In this document: positions 33,643 through 41,414 of the stretch, piece after piece
Position numbering within the stretch: position 1 is the first letter of the stretch
Layout of the letters: each line of letters opens with the position of its first letter
NCBI GenBank assembly: GCA_023265025.1
Contig: JAHFUP010000008.1
Coordinates: 1 to 64,000 of the forward strand
Reading direction: 5' to 3'
DNA: 64,000 nt
Origin: Acidimicrobiia bacterium
GTDB lineage: Bacteria; Actinomycetota; Acidimicrobiia; Acidimicrobiales; AC-14
Program-made: the position numbers and the translations under genes
The notes under the pieces: model-generated
What the model was told of the DNA's origin: nothing
Database searches by the model: none
What the model saw: only the letters and a program-made list of their open reading frames with translations

Positions 33643-35034
33643 GTGACCCGCAAGTACGTCATCCGGACGTTCGGATGCCAGATGAACGTCCACGACTCCG
33701 AGCGCCTGGCCGGCGTGCTGGAGGCCGATGGCATGGTGGCCACCGACGACGTGGAGGACGCCGACGTCGTCCTGCTGAACACGTGCTGCATCCGGGAGAA
33801 CGCCGACAACAAGCTGTACGGGACGCTCGGCCACCTCAAGTCGCTGAAGGACCGCCGGCCCGGCATGCAGATCGCCGTCGGCGGGTGCCTGGCCCAGAAG
33901 GACCGGGACCTCATTCAGGCCCGGGCCCCCCAGGTCGACGCTGTGTTCGGCACCCACAACGTCGGCCGGGCCGCGGAGCTCTTGCAGCAGGCGGCGGCGA
34001 CCGGTATGCCCGTCGCCGAGATCCTGGAGGAGACGGTGCCGGCCGAAGAGCTGGCGTTTCCCTCGGCGCTGCCCGTGCGCCGTGAGCTGCCCTACACCGC
34101 GTGGGTGACCATCCAGATTGGCTGCGACAACGCCTGCGCCTTCTGCATCGTTCCGTCGGTGCGGGGCCGTGAGATCAGCAAGCCGTTCGAGGAGATCCTC
34201 GAGGAGGTGCGGGGTCTGGCCGCCGCCGGCACCGTCGAGCTCACCCTGCTCGGCCAGAACGTGAACTCCTACGGCCGCGACATCACCCGCCGGCGGCCGC
34301 TGTTCGCCGACCTGCTGCGGGCGGTGGGCGAGGTCGACGGCATCCGCCGGGTCCGCTTTACTAGCCCTCACCCGAAGGACCTGCGGCCGGAGACCATCGC
34401 GGCCATGGCCGAGTCGCCGGCGGTGTGCGAGCACCTGCACCTGCCGCTGCAGTCGGGCAGCGACCGCACGCTCGCCGCCATGCACCGCGGCTACACCGCG
34501 GCCCGGTACCTCGATCGGCTGGCGGCGGCGCGGGCGGCGATGCCCGACCTCGCGGTCAGCACCGACATCATCGTCGGCTTCCCCGGCGAGACCGACGACG
34601 ACTTCGCGCGCACGCTCGAGGTCGCAGCCGAGGCCGCCTACGACAGCGCGTACACCTTCATCTTCTCCCCTCGTACCGGCACCGAGGCCGCGGCGATGGC
34701 CGACCGCTTCGTCGCCCCCGACGTCATCGCCGACCGCTTTGAGCGGCTGAAGGTGGTCGTCGAGCGGTCGGCCCTGGCCCGCCACCAGGCCCGGATCGGC
34801 CGGGTCGAGGAGGTGCTGATCGACGGCCCGTCGAAGAAGGATGCGGCCGTTGCCTCGGGGAAGACCCGGCAGAACAAGCTCGTGCACTTCCCGGTCGACG
34901 GCCCAGTTCCCGCCGCCGGCACCTTCGCCGACGTGCGGATCACCGGCTCCGCCGCCCACTTCCTGCGGGGCGAGCTGGTGGCGATCACGGCCCGTCCCCG
35001 CCACAAGGTCCGCATCCCGGTGGCGGCCCTCTGA
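33643..35034 (+). CDS. miaB: tRNA-2-methylthio-N6-dimethylallyladenosine synthase
   Basis: Radical-SAM methylthiotransferase of 463 residues. N-terminal UPF0004 domain (RTFGCQMNVHDSERL, LNTCCIRENADNK), radical SAM cluster CDNACAFCIVPSVRG, and a C-terminal TRAM domain (VLIDGPSKKDA ... GRTRQNKLVHFP-like). It acts on the base modified by MiaA, the next gene. GTG 33643 is 6 bases after TACCGT (33631-33636). Confidence 0.97.
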   Translation: MTRKYVIRTFGCQMNVHDSERLAGVLEADGMVATDDVEDADVVLLNTCCIRENADNKLYGTLGHLKSLKDRRPGMQIAVGGCLAQKDRDLIQARAPQVDAVFGTHNVGRAAELLQQAAATGMPVAEILEETVPAEELAFPSALPVRRELPYTAWVTIQIGCDNACAFCIVPSVRGREISKPFEEILEEVRGLAAAGTVELTLLGQNVNSYGRDITRRRPLFADLLRAVGEVDGIRRVRFTSPHPKDLRPETIAAMAESPAVCEHLHLPLQSGSDRTLAAMHRGYTAARYLDRLAAARAAMPDLAVSTDIIVGFPGETDDDFARTLEVAAEAAYDSAYTFIFSPRTGTEAAAMADRFVAPDVIADRFERLKVVVERSALARHQARIGRVEEVLIDGPSKKDAAVASGKTRQNKLVHFPVDGPVPAAGTFADVRITGSAAHFLRGELVAITARPRHKVRIPVAAL

Positions 35035-35930
35035 CGATCCGGCACCTGGTGCTGGTCGGGTCGACGGCGTCGGGCAAGTCGGCGCTGGCGCTGGAGGTGG
35101 CCCGCCGGCTTGGCGACGTGGAGCTGGTCTCCGCCGACTCCATGCAGGTCTACCGGGGGATGGACGTCGGCACGGCCAAGGCCACGCCGGCCGAGCGGGC
35201 CGAGGTGCCCCACCACCTGCTCGACGTGGCCGACCCGTCCGAGGACTACTCGGTCGCCCGTTTCCAGGCCGACGTGGCCGAGGTGGTCGCCGGCATCGAG
35301 GCCCGGGGCCGGCGGGCGCTGGTGGTGGGCGGCACCGGCCTGTACGTGAAGGCGGTGGTCGACGGCCTGGTCCTGCCGGGGGAGTGGCCCGAGCTGCGGG
35401 CCGAATTGGAGGCCCGACCGGCCACAGAACTGCACCGCCGGCTGGTCGACGTCGACCCACTCGCCGCGTCCAGGATCGAGCCCGGCAACGCCCGCCGCCT
35501 GGTGCGGGCGCTGGAGGTAACGCTCGGCAGTGGCCGGCCCTTCTCGTCGTTCGGGCCCGGCGTCGACGACTGGCCGCCGACCCGGTTCCGCCAGGCCGGC
35601 GTGTGGCTGCCCCGACCGGTGCTGGCCGAGCGCATCGAGGCCAGGCACCGGGCCCAGTTGGCCGGCGGCTTCCTGGACGAGGTGCGCCGGCTGCAATTCG
35701 CGATGTCGAGGACCGCGAGACAGGCCCTCGGCTACCGCGAGCTGCTCGACCACCTCGCCGGCCGGTGCACGTTGGCGGAGGCGGTCGAGGTCGCCATCGG
35801 GCGCACGAAGCAGTTCGCCCGCCGGCAGCGGTCGTGGTTCCGGCGGGACCCCCGGATCACCTGGCTGGGCGCGCCGCGCAATCCGGTCGATCTACTGCCC
35901 GCCCTCCTGGGAGACTGGTCGCTCCCATGA
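35031..35930 (+). CDS. miaA: tRNA dimethylallyltransferase, probable CTG start
   Basis: Adds the dimethylallyl group to A37 of tRNA. P-loop GSTASGKSALAL, then SADSMQVYRGMDVGTAKAT, GGTGLYVKAVVDGL, and RQLALGYRE-like ARQALGYRELLDHL. GTG 35049 would start at MLVGSTASGKS and remove the first strand of the P-loop fold. CTG 35031 gives LTIRHLVLVGSTASGKS and overlaps the miaB stop as CTGA. I take CTG as the start (299 residues). dapF overlaps its end. Confidence 0.93.
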   Translation: MTIRHLVLVGSTASGKSALALEVARRLGDVELVSADSMQVYRGMDVGTAKATPAERAEVPHHLLDVADPSEDYSVARFQADVAEVVAGIEARGRRALVVGGTGLYVKAVVDGLVLPGEWPELRAELEARPATELHRRLVDVDPLAASRIEPGNARRLVRALEVTLGSGRPFSSFGPGVDDWPPTRFRQAGVWLPRPVLAERIEARHRAQLAGGFLDEVRRLQFAMSRTARQALGYRELLDHLAGRCTLAEAVEVAIGRTKQFARRQRSWFRRDPRITWLGAPRNPVDLLPALLGDWSLP

Positions 35931-36652
35931 TGCGCCTCGAGAAGTACCACGGCCTCGGCAACGACTTCCTCGTGCTCCTCGACCTCGGGGACCGCTGCGA
36001 GATCGACGCGTCCGCGGTGCGGGCCCTGTGCGACCGCCACCGGGGCGTGGGCGCCGACGGCGTGATCCGGGTCACACCCGGGCCGACCATGGAGCTGTAC
36101 AACGCCGACGGCAGCCGGGCCGAGATGAGCGGCAATGGCATCCGCTGCCTGGCCATGGCCATGGTCGACGCCGGCCTGTCCGGGCCCCGCATGGTCGTGT
36201 ACACCGACGCCGGCCCCAAGGACGTCACCGTCGACGACGACGGCTGGGCCAGCGTCGACATGGGGATGGCCAAGATCGAGCCCAAGGACGTGGGGTTGGC
36301 GTTCGTCGACATGGGAAACCCCCACACCGTCGTGGAGGTGGAGGACCTGGCCAAGGTGCGCATCGCCAAGCAGGCAGCGGAGTGGCACGGCCGCAACGTC
36401 GAGTTCGTCGTCATCGGCCCCGGCACGGACCACCTCAGCATGCGGGTCTGGGAGCGGGGCGTGGGGGAGACGCTGGCCTGTGGCACCGGAGCCTGTGCGG
36501 CGGCCGCCGCCGCCTTCGTCTGGGGCAAGGTCGGTCCGCACGTGACCGTGAAGCAACCCGGCGGCAACGCCACCGTCCGACTGGAGGGCGACACCATCAT
36601 CCTGAGCGGCCCCGCCGACCACATCGCCACTGTCGAGGTCCCATGGCTCTAA
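35927..36652 (+). CDS. dapF: Diaminopimelate epimerase
   Basis: Makes meso-diaminopimelate for peptidoglycan and lysine. 241 residues with both catalytic Cys: MSGNGIRCLAMA and LACGTGACAAAA. Start KYHGLGNDFLVLLD is typical. ATG 35927 gives an ATGA overlap with miaA; ATG 35930 follows at once. Part of miaB-miaA-dapF-hflX, the M. tuberculosis order. Confidence 0.96.
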   Translation: MMRLEKYHGLGNDFLVLLDLGDRCEIDASAVRALCDRHRGVGADGVIRVTPGPTMELYNADGSRAEMSGNGIRCLAMAMVDAGLSGPRMVVYTDAGPKDVTVDDDGWASVDMGMAKIEPKDVGLAFVDMGNPHTVVEVEDLAKVRIAKQAAEWHGRNVEFVVIGPGTDHLSMRVWERGVGETLACGTGACAAAAAAFVWGKVGPHVTVKQPGGNATVRLEGDTIILSGPADHIATVEVPWL

Positions 36653-37905
36653 TCGAGCGACACCGGCGGGAGACAGTCATCCTCGTCGGCGTGGCCATAC
36701 CGCCGGTGAGCGTGGACGAGGCCGAGGCGTCGCTGGAGGAGCTGGCCGCCCTGGCCGGCACCGCCGGCGCCGATGAGGCCGACCGCGTCCTGCAGCGCCG
36801 GCACGAGCCCGACCCGGCGACCTTCGTCGGCAAGGGCAAGGCCGAGGAGCTGCGGGACCTGTCGAACATGGTCGATGCCGACACCGTCATCTTCGACGAC
36901 GAGCTGTCGCCGGCCCAGAGCCGCAACCTCGAGAAGATCCTCGGTCGCACGGCCATCGATCGCACCGCACTGATCCTCGACATCTTCGCCCAGCACGCCC
37001 ACACCCAGGAAGGCAAGGCCCAGGTCGAGCTGGCCCAGCTCCGGTACCGCCTGCCCCGCCTGCGGGGCAAGGGCATCGCCCTGAGCCAGCAGGCCGGTCG
37101 CATCGGCACTCGCGGGCCGGGTGAGACCCAGCTCGAGGTCGACCGCCGTCGGCTGGTCCGCCGGGTGACGAAGCTGCAGTCCGACCTCAAGGAGCTGACC
37201 AAGAACCGGCGGACCCAGCGCAAGGCCCGCGCCCGCTCCCGCCTGTCGACGGTGACGATCGTCGGCTACACCAACGCCGGCAAGTCGACGCTGCTGAATC
37301 GGCTCACCGATGCCGGCGTGCTGGTGGAGGACCGCCTGTTCGCCACCGTGGACCCCACCACCCGCCGCCTCGACCTGCCCGGCGGCGAGCGGGTGCTGCT
37401 CACCGACACGGTCGGCTTCGTGCGCAAGCTGCCCCACCAGCTGGTCCAGGCATTCCGGTCGACGCTCGACGAGGTGGCCGAAGCCGAGCTTCTGGTCCAC
37501 GTGGTCGACGCCTCCGTCGCCGACCCCCGGGCCCAGATGGACGCCGTCCGGGCCGTCCTGCGCGAGATCGGCGCCGACGACGTCCCCGAGCTCATCGTCT
37601 TCAACAAGGCCGACCTGGCCGACCCCGACGACGCCAAGCGCCTTGTGCAGAACCACCCCGGCTCGGTGTTGCTGTCGGCCGTCACCGGCGAGGGCATCGA
37701 CCGGCTCCTCGCCGCCGTCGGCGACCGCCTCCGCGAGATGACCCACGTGGTCGAGCTGGTCGTGCCCTACGACCGGGGCGACGTGGTCGCCGCCATCCAC
37801 CGCCAGGCCGAGATCGTGTCGGAGTCGCACGACCCCGACGCCACCAGGGTGTGGGCCCGGATCCGCCCTGAGGACCTCGGCCGCTTCCGCGAATTCGTCG
37901 CATGA
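36643..37905 (+). CDS. hflX: Ribosome-dissociating GTPase HflX
   Basis: 420-residue GTPase that splits stalled ribosomes. N-terminal HflX domain (DPATFVGKGKAEELRDL, VIFDDELSPAQSRNLEKIL), GTPase motifs GYTNAGKST (G1), TVDPTTR (G2), LTDTVGFVRKLP (G3), FNKADL (G4). It overlaps dapF by 10 bases. Two hairpins follow its stop. Confidence 0.96.
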   Translation: MALIERHRRETVILVGVAIPPVSVDEAEASLEELAALAGTAGADEADRVLQRRHEPDPATFVGKGKAEELRDLSNMVDADTVIFDDELSPAQSRNLEKILGRTAIDRTALILDIFAQHAHTQEGKAQVELAQLRYRLPRLRGKGIALSQQAGRIGTRGPGETQLEVDRRRLVRRVTKLQSDLKELTKNRRTQRKARARSRLSTVTIVGYTNAGKSTLLNRLTDAGVLVEDRLFATVDPTTRRLDLPGGERVLLTDTVGFVRKLPHQLVQAFRSTLDEVAEAELLVHVVDASVADPRAQMDAVRAVLREIGADDVPELIVFNKADLADPDDAKRLVQNHPGSVLLSAVTGEGIDRLLAAVGDRLREMTHVVELVVPYDRGDVVAAIHRQAEIVSESHDPDATRVWARIRPEDLGRFREFVA

Positions 37906-37954
37906 GCGGCCCGGGAGGCCGCTCCGAAGGCATTCACGGGGCGGGAGCCCCGTG
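37905..37954. repeat. Tandem hairpins at the hflX-dapC junction
   Basis: First hairpin 37905-37923 (AGCGGCC/GGCCGCT around CGGGA) shares a 15-base core with the one after marR. The second, 37935-37954, is a perfect 8-bp stem CACGGGGC/GCCCCGTG with a GGGA loop. Its 3-prime arm contains the dapC GTG start codon, so the structure could limit dapC translation. Confidence 0.6.
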
Positions 37955-39037
37955 ACGGGCTTCGTCCCGCCGCCGTACCCGTACGACCGCCTCGACGGGG
38001 CCAAGGCGGCGGCGTCGGCCCACGACGGCGGCATCGTCGACCTCTCGATCGGCACGCCGAACGACCCGCCTCCGCCGGCGGTGGTCGCCGCCCTGTCGAC
38101 GTCCGACACCGAGCGGGGCTATCCGGCGTCGACCGGCAACACGCGGCTGCGGGAGGCGGCGGTCGGGTGGATGGGCCGGCGGTTCGGCGTCGAGGTGCCT
38201 CTCGACGGGGTGGCTGCGTGCGTCGGCACCAAGGAGCTCGTCGCCAACGTGGTGGGCTGGCTGCGGCTGCGGGACCCCGACCGCGACACCGTCCTGTACC
38301 CGTCGATCAGCTACCCGACCTACGAGATGGGCGCCATTCTGGCCGGGTGCCGGGCGGTGCCCTACGACCACCTGTCGGCGATCGACGATGCCGATGCGGC
38401 CCGGGCGCTGTGCCTCTGGGTCAACTCGCCGGCGAATCCCACCGGGGCGCTGACCAATCTAGGTCTGGCCGCGGACTGGGGCCGGGGATGCGGCGTGCCC
38501 GTGCTGAGCGACGAGTGCTACGCCGAGTTCACCTGGGACGGTCTGCCCCACACCATCCTGGAGCACGGCCTGGACGGAGTCCTGGCCGTCCACTCGCTGT
38601 CCAAGCGGTCCAACCTCGCCGGCCTGCGGATCGGGTTCTACGCCGGCGACGGGGACCTCGTCCACTACCTCTCCGAAGTCCGAAAGCACGCCGGCTTCAT
38701 GGTGCCGGGTCCTATTCAGGCGGCTGCGGTGATCGCACTCGACGACGACGCCCACGTCGACGAGCAGCGCGAGCGCTACCTGGAGCGGCTGTGGTATTTC
38801 GCCGACGTCCTCCGGTCCGAGGGGGCCAAGGTCGACCTGCCCGGCGGCTCGTTCTACCTCTGGGCGGCGGCGCCCGACGGTGACGCCTGGGCGTTCACAA
38901 ACCACCTTGCCGAGAAGGGCGGGGTCCTCGTGGCTCCGGGTGAGTTCTTCGGCCCGGCCGGCGCCGGCTGGGTCCGCGTCGCCATGGTCCAGCCCATGGA
39001 CCGGCTACGGCTGGCGGCGGCGCGCCTCGCCGGCTGA
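37952..39037 (+). CDS. dapC: Succinyldiaminopimelate transaminase-like PLP enzyme (DapC)
   Basis: Class I/II aminotransferase of 361 residues. Start FVPPPYPYDRLDGAKAAA and GIVDLSIGTPNDPPP are the DapC type. PLP-related blocks: VNSPANPTGAL, SDECYAEF, and Lys in HSLSKRSNLAGLRIGFY. DapD and DapE are encoded in the same window, which supports the succinylase route. The GTG lies within a stem-loop and no Shine-Dalgarno is visible. Confidence 0.92.
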   Translation: MTGFVPPPYPYDRLDGAKAAASAHDGGIVDLSIGTPNDPPPPAVVAALSTSDTERGYPASTGNTRLREAAVGWMGRRFGVEVPLDGVAACVGTKELVANVVGWLRLRDPDRDTVLYPSISYPTYEMGAILAGCRAVPYDHLSAIDDADAARALCLWVNSPANPTGALTNLGLAADWGRGCGVPVLSDECYAEFTWDGLPHTILEHGLDGVLAVHSLSKRSNLAGLRIGFYAGDGDLVHYLSEVRKHAGFMVPGPIQAAAVIALDDDAHVDEQRERYLERLWYFADVLRSEGAKVDLPGGSFYLWAAAPDGDAWAFTNHLAEKGGVLVAPGEFFGPAGAGWVRVAMVQPMDRLRLAAARLAG

Positions 39038-39039
39038 CC

Positions 39040-39110
39040 GTTCCGCGTACCTGAACAGGGTGTTTTTGACGTTCTGGGGGACGCGGAACGCAACCGGATG
39101 GCCGGCGTGG
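39040..39110 (+). promoter_or_regulatory. Nested inverted repeat and ECF-type promoter of the sigma gene
   Basis: GTTCCGCGT (39040-39048) pairs perfectly with ACGCGGAAC (39081-39089), with a second near-match inside (CCTGAAC/GTTCTGG). The right arm supplies GGAAC (39085-39089), which is 16 bases before CGTGG (39106-39110), a spacing typical of ECF sigma promoters. This suggests that the sigma factor drives its own gene. Confidence 0.5.
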
Positions 39111-39123
39111 TGTTCTTACTCAC

Positions 39124-39672
39124 GTGACGGACGAGCTACCCCTGCGGCTGAGCCGGGACCTGGAGGAGGCGTTCCCCGACGTGGTGGCCGCCTACCAGCA
39201 GGCGGTGTTCACCACCGCGCTACGGATGTCGGGCCGGCCCGAGGACGCGGCGGACGCGGCGTCTGAGGCGTTCCTGCGGGCCTACAGCGCGCTGCGGGAC
39301 TATCCCCCCGAGCGCATCGGCCAGCTCCAGCTCCGGCCGTGGCTCCTGACGATCGTGCTGAACCTGGTACGCAACGAGGCCCGGGCCGCGTCCCGCCGGC
39401 CGGCGCAGGTAGGCCTCGACGGCGCCGGCCACGCGGAGGCGCGGGAGGGACCCGAGGAGCAGGCCCAGCGCCACGACGGGCAGGCCCGGCTGGGGTGCCT
39501 GCTCACCGAGCTGCCCGACACCCAGCGCACCGCCGTCGTCCTGCGCCACGTCGTCGGCCTGCCCTACGCCGAGCTGGCGGCCGTCCTCGGCTGCCCGGAA
39601 GGCACGGCGAAGTCCCATGTCGCCCGAGGTCTGCGACGCCTGCGGACCATGATCCCAGAGGAGGCCCGATGA
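39124..39672 (+). CDS. ECF-type RNA polymerase sigma factor
   Basis: 182 residues. Region 2: AYQQAVFTTALRMSGRPEDAADAASEAFLRAYSAL; region 4: LTELPDTQRTAVVLRHVVGLPYAELAAVLGCPEGTAKSHVARGLRRLR. No anti-sigma gene follows. Instead its ATGA overlap leads into a DNA-methyltransfer repair protein, so the repair protein may be both target and sensor. GTG 39124. Confidence 0.92.
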   Translation: MTDELPLRLSRDLEEAFPDVVAAYQQAVFTTALRMSGRPEDAADAASEAFLRAYSALRDYPPERIGQLQLRPWLLTIVLNLVRNEARAASRRPAQVGLDGAGHAEAREGPEEQAQRHDGQARLGCLLTELPDTQRTAVVLRHVVGLPYAELAAVLGCPEGTAKSHVARGLRRLRTMIPEEAR

Positions 39673-40412
39673 TCATCGAGGACGAACTGGCCGCACTCAC
39701 GGCGCCGGCTCCCGCCGGCTTCGCGGACTCCGTCTACGCCCGGTGGGTGGAGGTCGACGGTCCCGTCGGCCCCCTCTACGTCGCGTTCACCGACCGCGGC
39801 ATCAGCTACGTCTGCCCGACCTCCTGGATGGACGACGACCGCGACCGCTTCCTCGATTCCTTCCGCACCCGCTTCGGTCGCCCGCTGCGGCCCGCGGTGA
39901 AGGCGCCGGCGGGGCTGGCCGGCGCCATCCGCAGCGGGCGGGGGAGCGGGCTGACGTACGACCTTCGCAGCGTCGGCGACTTTGACCGCGCCGTGCTGGC
40001 CAAGACCCTGGAGATCCCGCCGGGTGAGGTCCGCCCCTACGCCTGGATCGCCCGGGAGATCGGCCACCCCGCCGCAGTGCGGGCCGCCGGCTCCGCCCTC
40101 GGTCGCAACCCGGTGCCCATCCTCATCCCGTGCCACCGGGTCGTCCGCAGCGACGGGGCGACGGGCAACTACGGCTTCGGCCCCCAGCTGAAGATCGACC
40201 TGCTCCACGCCGAGCAGGTCAACCTCGACGAGACCCGGGCGCTCGGCCGGCGGGGCGTGCACTACCTGGCCAGTGACACCACCGGCATCTTCTGCTATCC
40301 GAGTTGCACGCACGCCCGTCGGATCACGCCGGCGCACCGGGTGGAACTCGCCAACCTCACAGCCGCCACGGCCGGCGGCTACCGCCCCTGCCGGCACTGC
40401 CGGCCGGCGTAG
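39669..40412 (+). CDS. Ogt methyltransferase fused to a C-terminal Ada zinc module
   Basis: 247 residues. N-terminal part is O6-alkylguanine-DNA alkyltransferase: FDRAVLAKTLEIPPGEVRPYAWIAREIGHP, and NPVPILIPCHRVV with the acceptor Cys at residue 155. The C-terminal part (GIFCYPSCTHARRI ... GGYRPCRHCRPA) is the four-Cys Ada zinc domain that accepts methyl groups from phosphotriesters. In E. coli Ada the order is zinc domain, AraC helix-turn-helix, then Ogt. Here the order is reversed and no AraC helices are seen. Coupled by ATGA to a sigma factor gene. Confidence 0.9.
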   Translation: MIIEDELAALTAPAPAGFADSVYARWVEVDGPVGPLYVAFTDRGISYVCPTSWMDDDRDRFLDSFRTRFGRPLRPAVKAPAGLAGAIRSGRGSGLTYDLRSVGDFDRAVLAKTLEIPPGEVRPYAWIAREIGHPAAVRAAGSALGRNPVPILIPCHRVVRSDGATGNYGFGPQLKIDLLHAEQVNLDETRALGRRGVHYLASDTTGIFCYPSCTHARRITPAHRVELANLTAATAGGYRPCRHCRPA

Positions 40413-40422
40413 GCCGGCGGCG

Positions 40423-40710
40423 TCAGGGCTCGGCGATCGCCTCGTCGGCCCGGACGTCGAGGCCGGCGGCGACCAGGCGTTCCTCCAGGAGGGCCCTTTC
40501 GTCGTCGGTCAGCAGGGACTCCTCCTGGCGGCGGACGACAGGGGTCTCGACGCCGAGCATCGCTGCGACCTTGAGCAGCCGGCGGTCATAGCGGTCGAGG
40601 TCGGCCGCCAGCTCCTCATCCTTGGTGGGCCACGTGTGCCGGTTCGCCAGCTGGGCATCGATCCGGGCCCGCAGGGGGCGCAGTTGCGCGGCCACGCTCT
40701 CGACGGTCAT
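40423..40710 (-). CDS. Small hypothetical protein, paralogue-like of the gene at 43119
   Basis: 95 residues, charged, mostly helical, no membrane segment. The second half (RYDRRLLKVAAMLGVETP ... DDERALLEERLVAAGLDVR) resembles that of the protein encoded at 43119-43379 (SYDESLITAADLLDVVVP ... AEQRTVLEERLAAAGIDVR). Function unknown. It is convergent with the Ogt-Ada gene and 86 bases downstream of the AlkA-like gene. Confidence 0.7.
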   Translation of the reverse strand: MTVESVAAQLRPLRARIDAQLANRHTWPTKDEELAADLDRYDRRLLKVAAMLGVETPVVRRQEESLLTDDERALLEERLVAAGLDVRADEAIAEP

Positions 40711-40796
40711 TCGGTGGTTGCTCTTCCATCTCGGGACGACGGGGAGGCGTACATCACTGCTCCTTCCCCGGCGGGGGCGTGATCATGCCTCGGCCG

Positions 40797-41414
40797 TCAG
40801 ACCTGGCCGCGGGCGATGTGGACCGCCTGCCAGCAGTACCAGGCCGCCACCGAGCGGACGGGCCGGAGCGGGTCGCCGAACAGCTCGAGTGCCTTCGGCG
40901 TGGGTGCGACCGGCAGTCCGTGGATGAGCCGCCAGCCTTCCCGCACGGCCAGGTCGCCCGTGGGCCAGACGTCGAGCCGGCGCAGCTCGAAGAGCAGGAA
41001 CATCTGCGCCGTCCACGGACCGATGCCGCGGACGGTGACCAGCCGGGCGACGATCTCGTCGTCGTCGAGGCGGGACAGCCTCTCGAGCGGCAGGTCGCCG
41101 CCGGCGGCGTGGGCCGCGAGATCCCGTATGGACGCGGTCTTGGCCGCCGACAGGCCGGCGGCCCGCATGTCCACCTCGGGGAGGGCGAGGACGGCCTCCG
41201 GCGTCAGCGGCCCGGGCACGAGGGCCCGGAAGCGGCCGTGGATGGCGGCTGCGGCCTTGCCGGCCAGTTGCTGGTAGGTGATCGACCGGACCAGGGCCCC
41301 GAAGTGGCCGTCCGGGTTCCCCTTGCGAGGACCGGGCAGGCCGGCGCGCTCGACGACGGGCACGAAGTCACCGTCAAGGCGCGCCACCTCCGCCGCGGCT
41401 GCGCTCCACGTCAT
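40797..41414 (-). CDS. AlkA-like DNA-3-methyladenine glycosylase (HhH-GPD)
   Basis: 205 residues. Removes alkylated bases. Blocks: GNPDGHFGALVRSITYQQLAGKAAAAIHGRF, and the helix-hairpin-helix LVTVRGIGPWTAQMFLLFELRRLDVWPTGDLAV with the catalytic Asp in TGDLA. I chose ATG 41414 because it gives an ATGA overlap with the kinase gene; ATG 41423 and 41432 are alternatives. It lies near the Ogt-Ada gene, so the area is an alkylation-repair group. Confidence 0.92.
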   Translation of the reverse strand: MTWSAAAAEVARLDGDFVPVVERAGLPGPRKGNPDGHFGALVRSITYQQLAGKAAAAIHGRFRALVPGPLTPEAVLALPEVDMRAAGLSAAKTASIRDLAAHAAGGDLPLERLSRLDDDEIVARLVTVRGIGPWTAQMFLLFELRRLDVWPTGDLAVREGWRLIHGLPVAPTPKALELFGDPLRPVRSVAAWYCWQAVHIARGQV

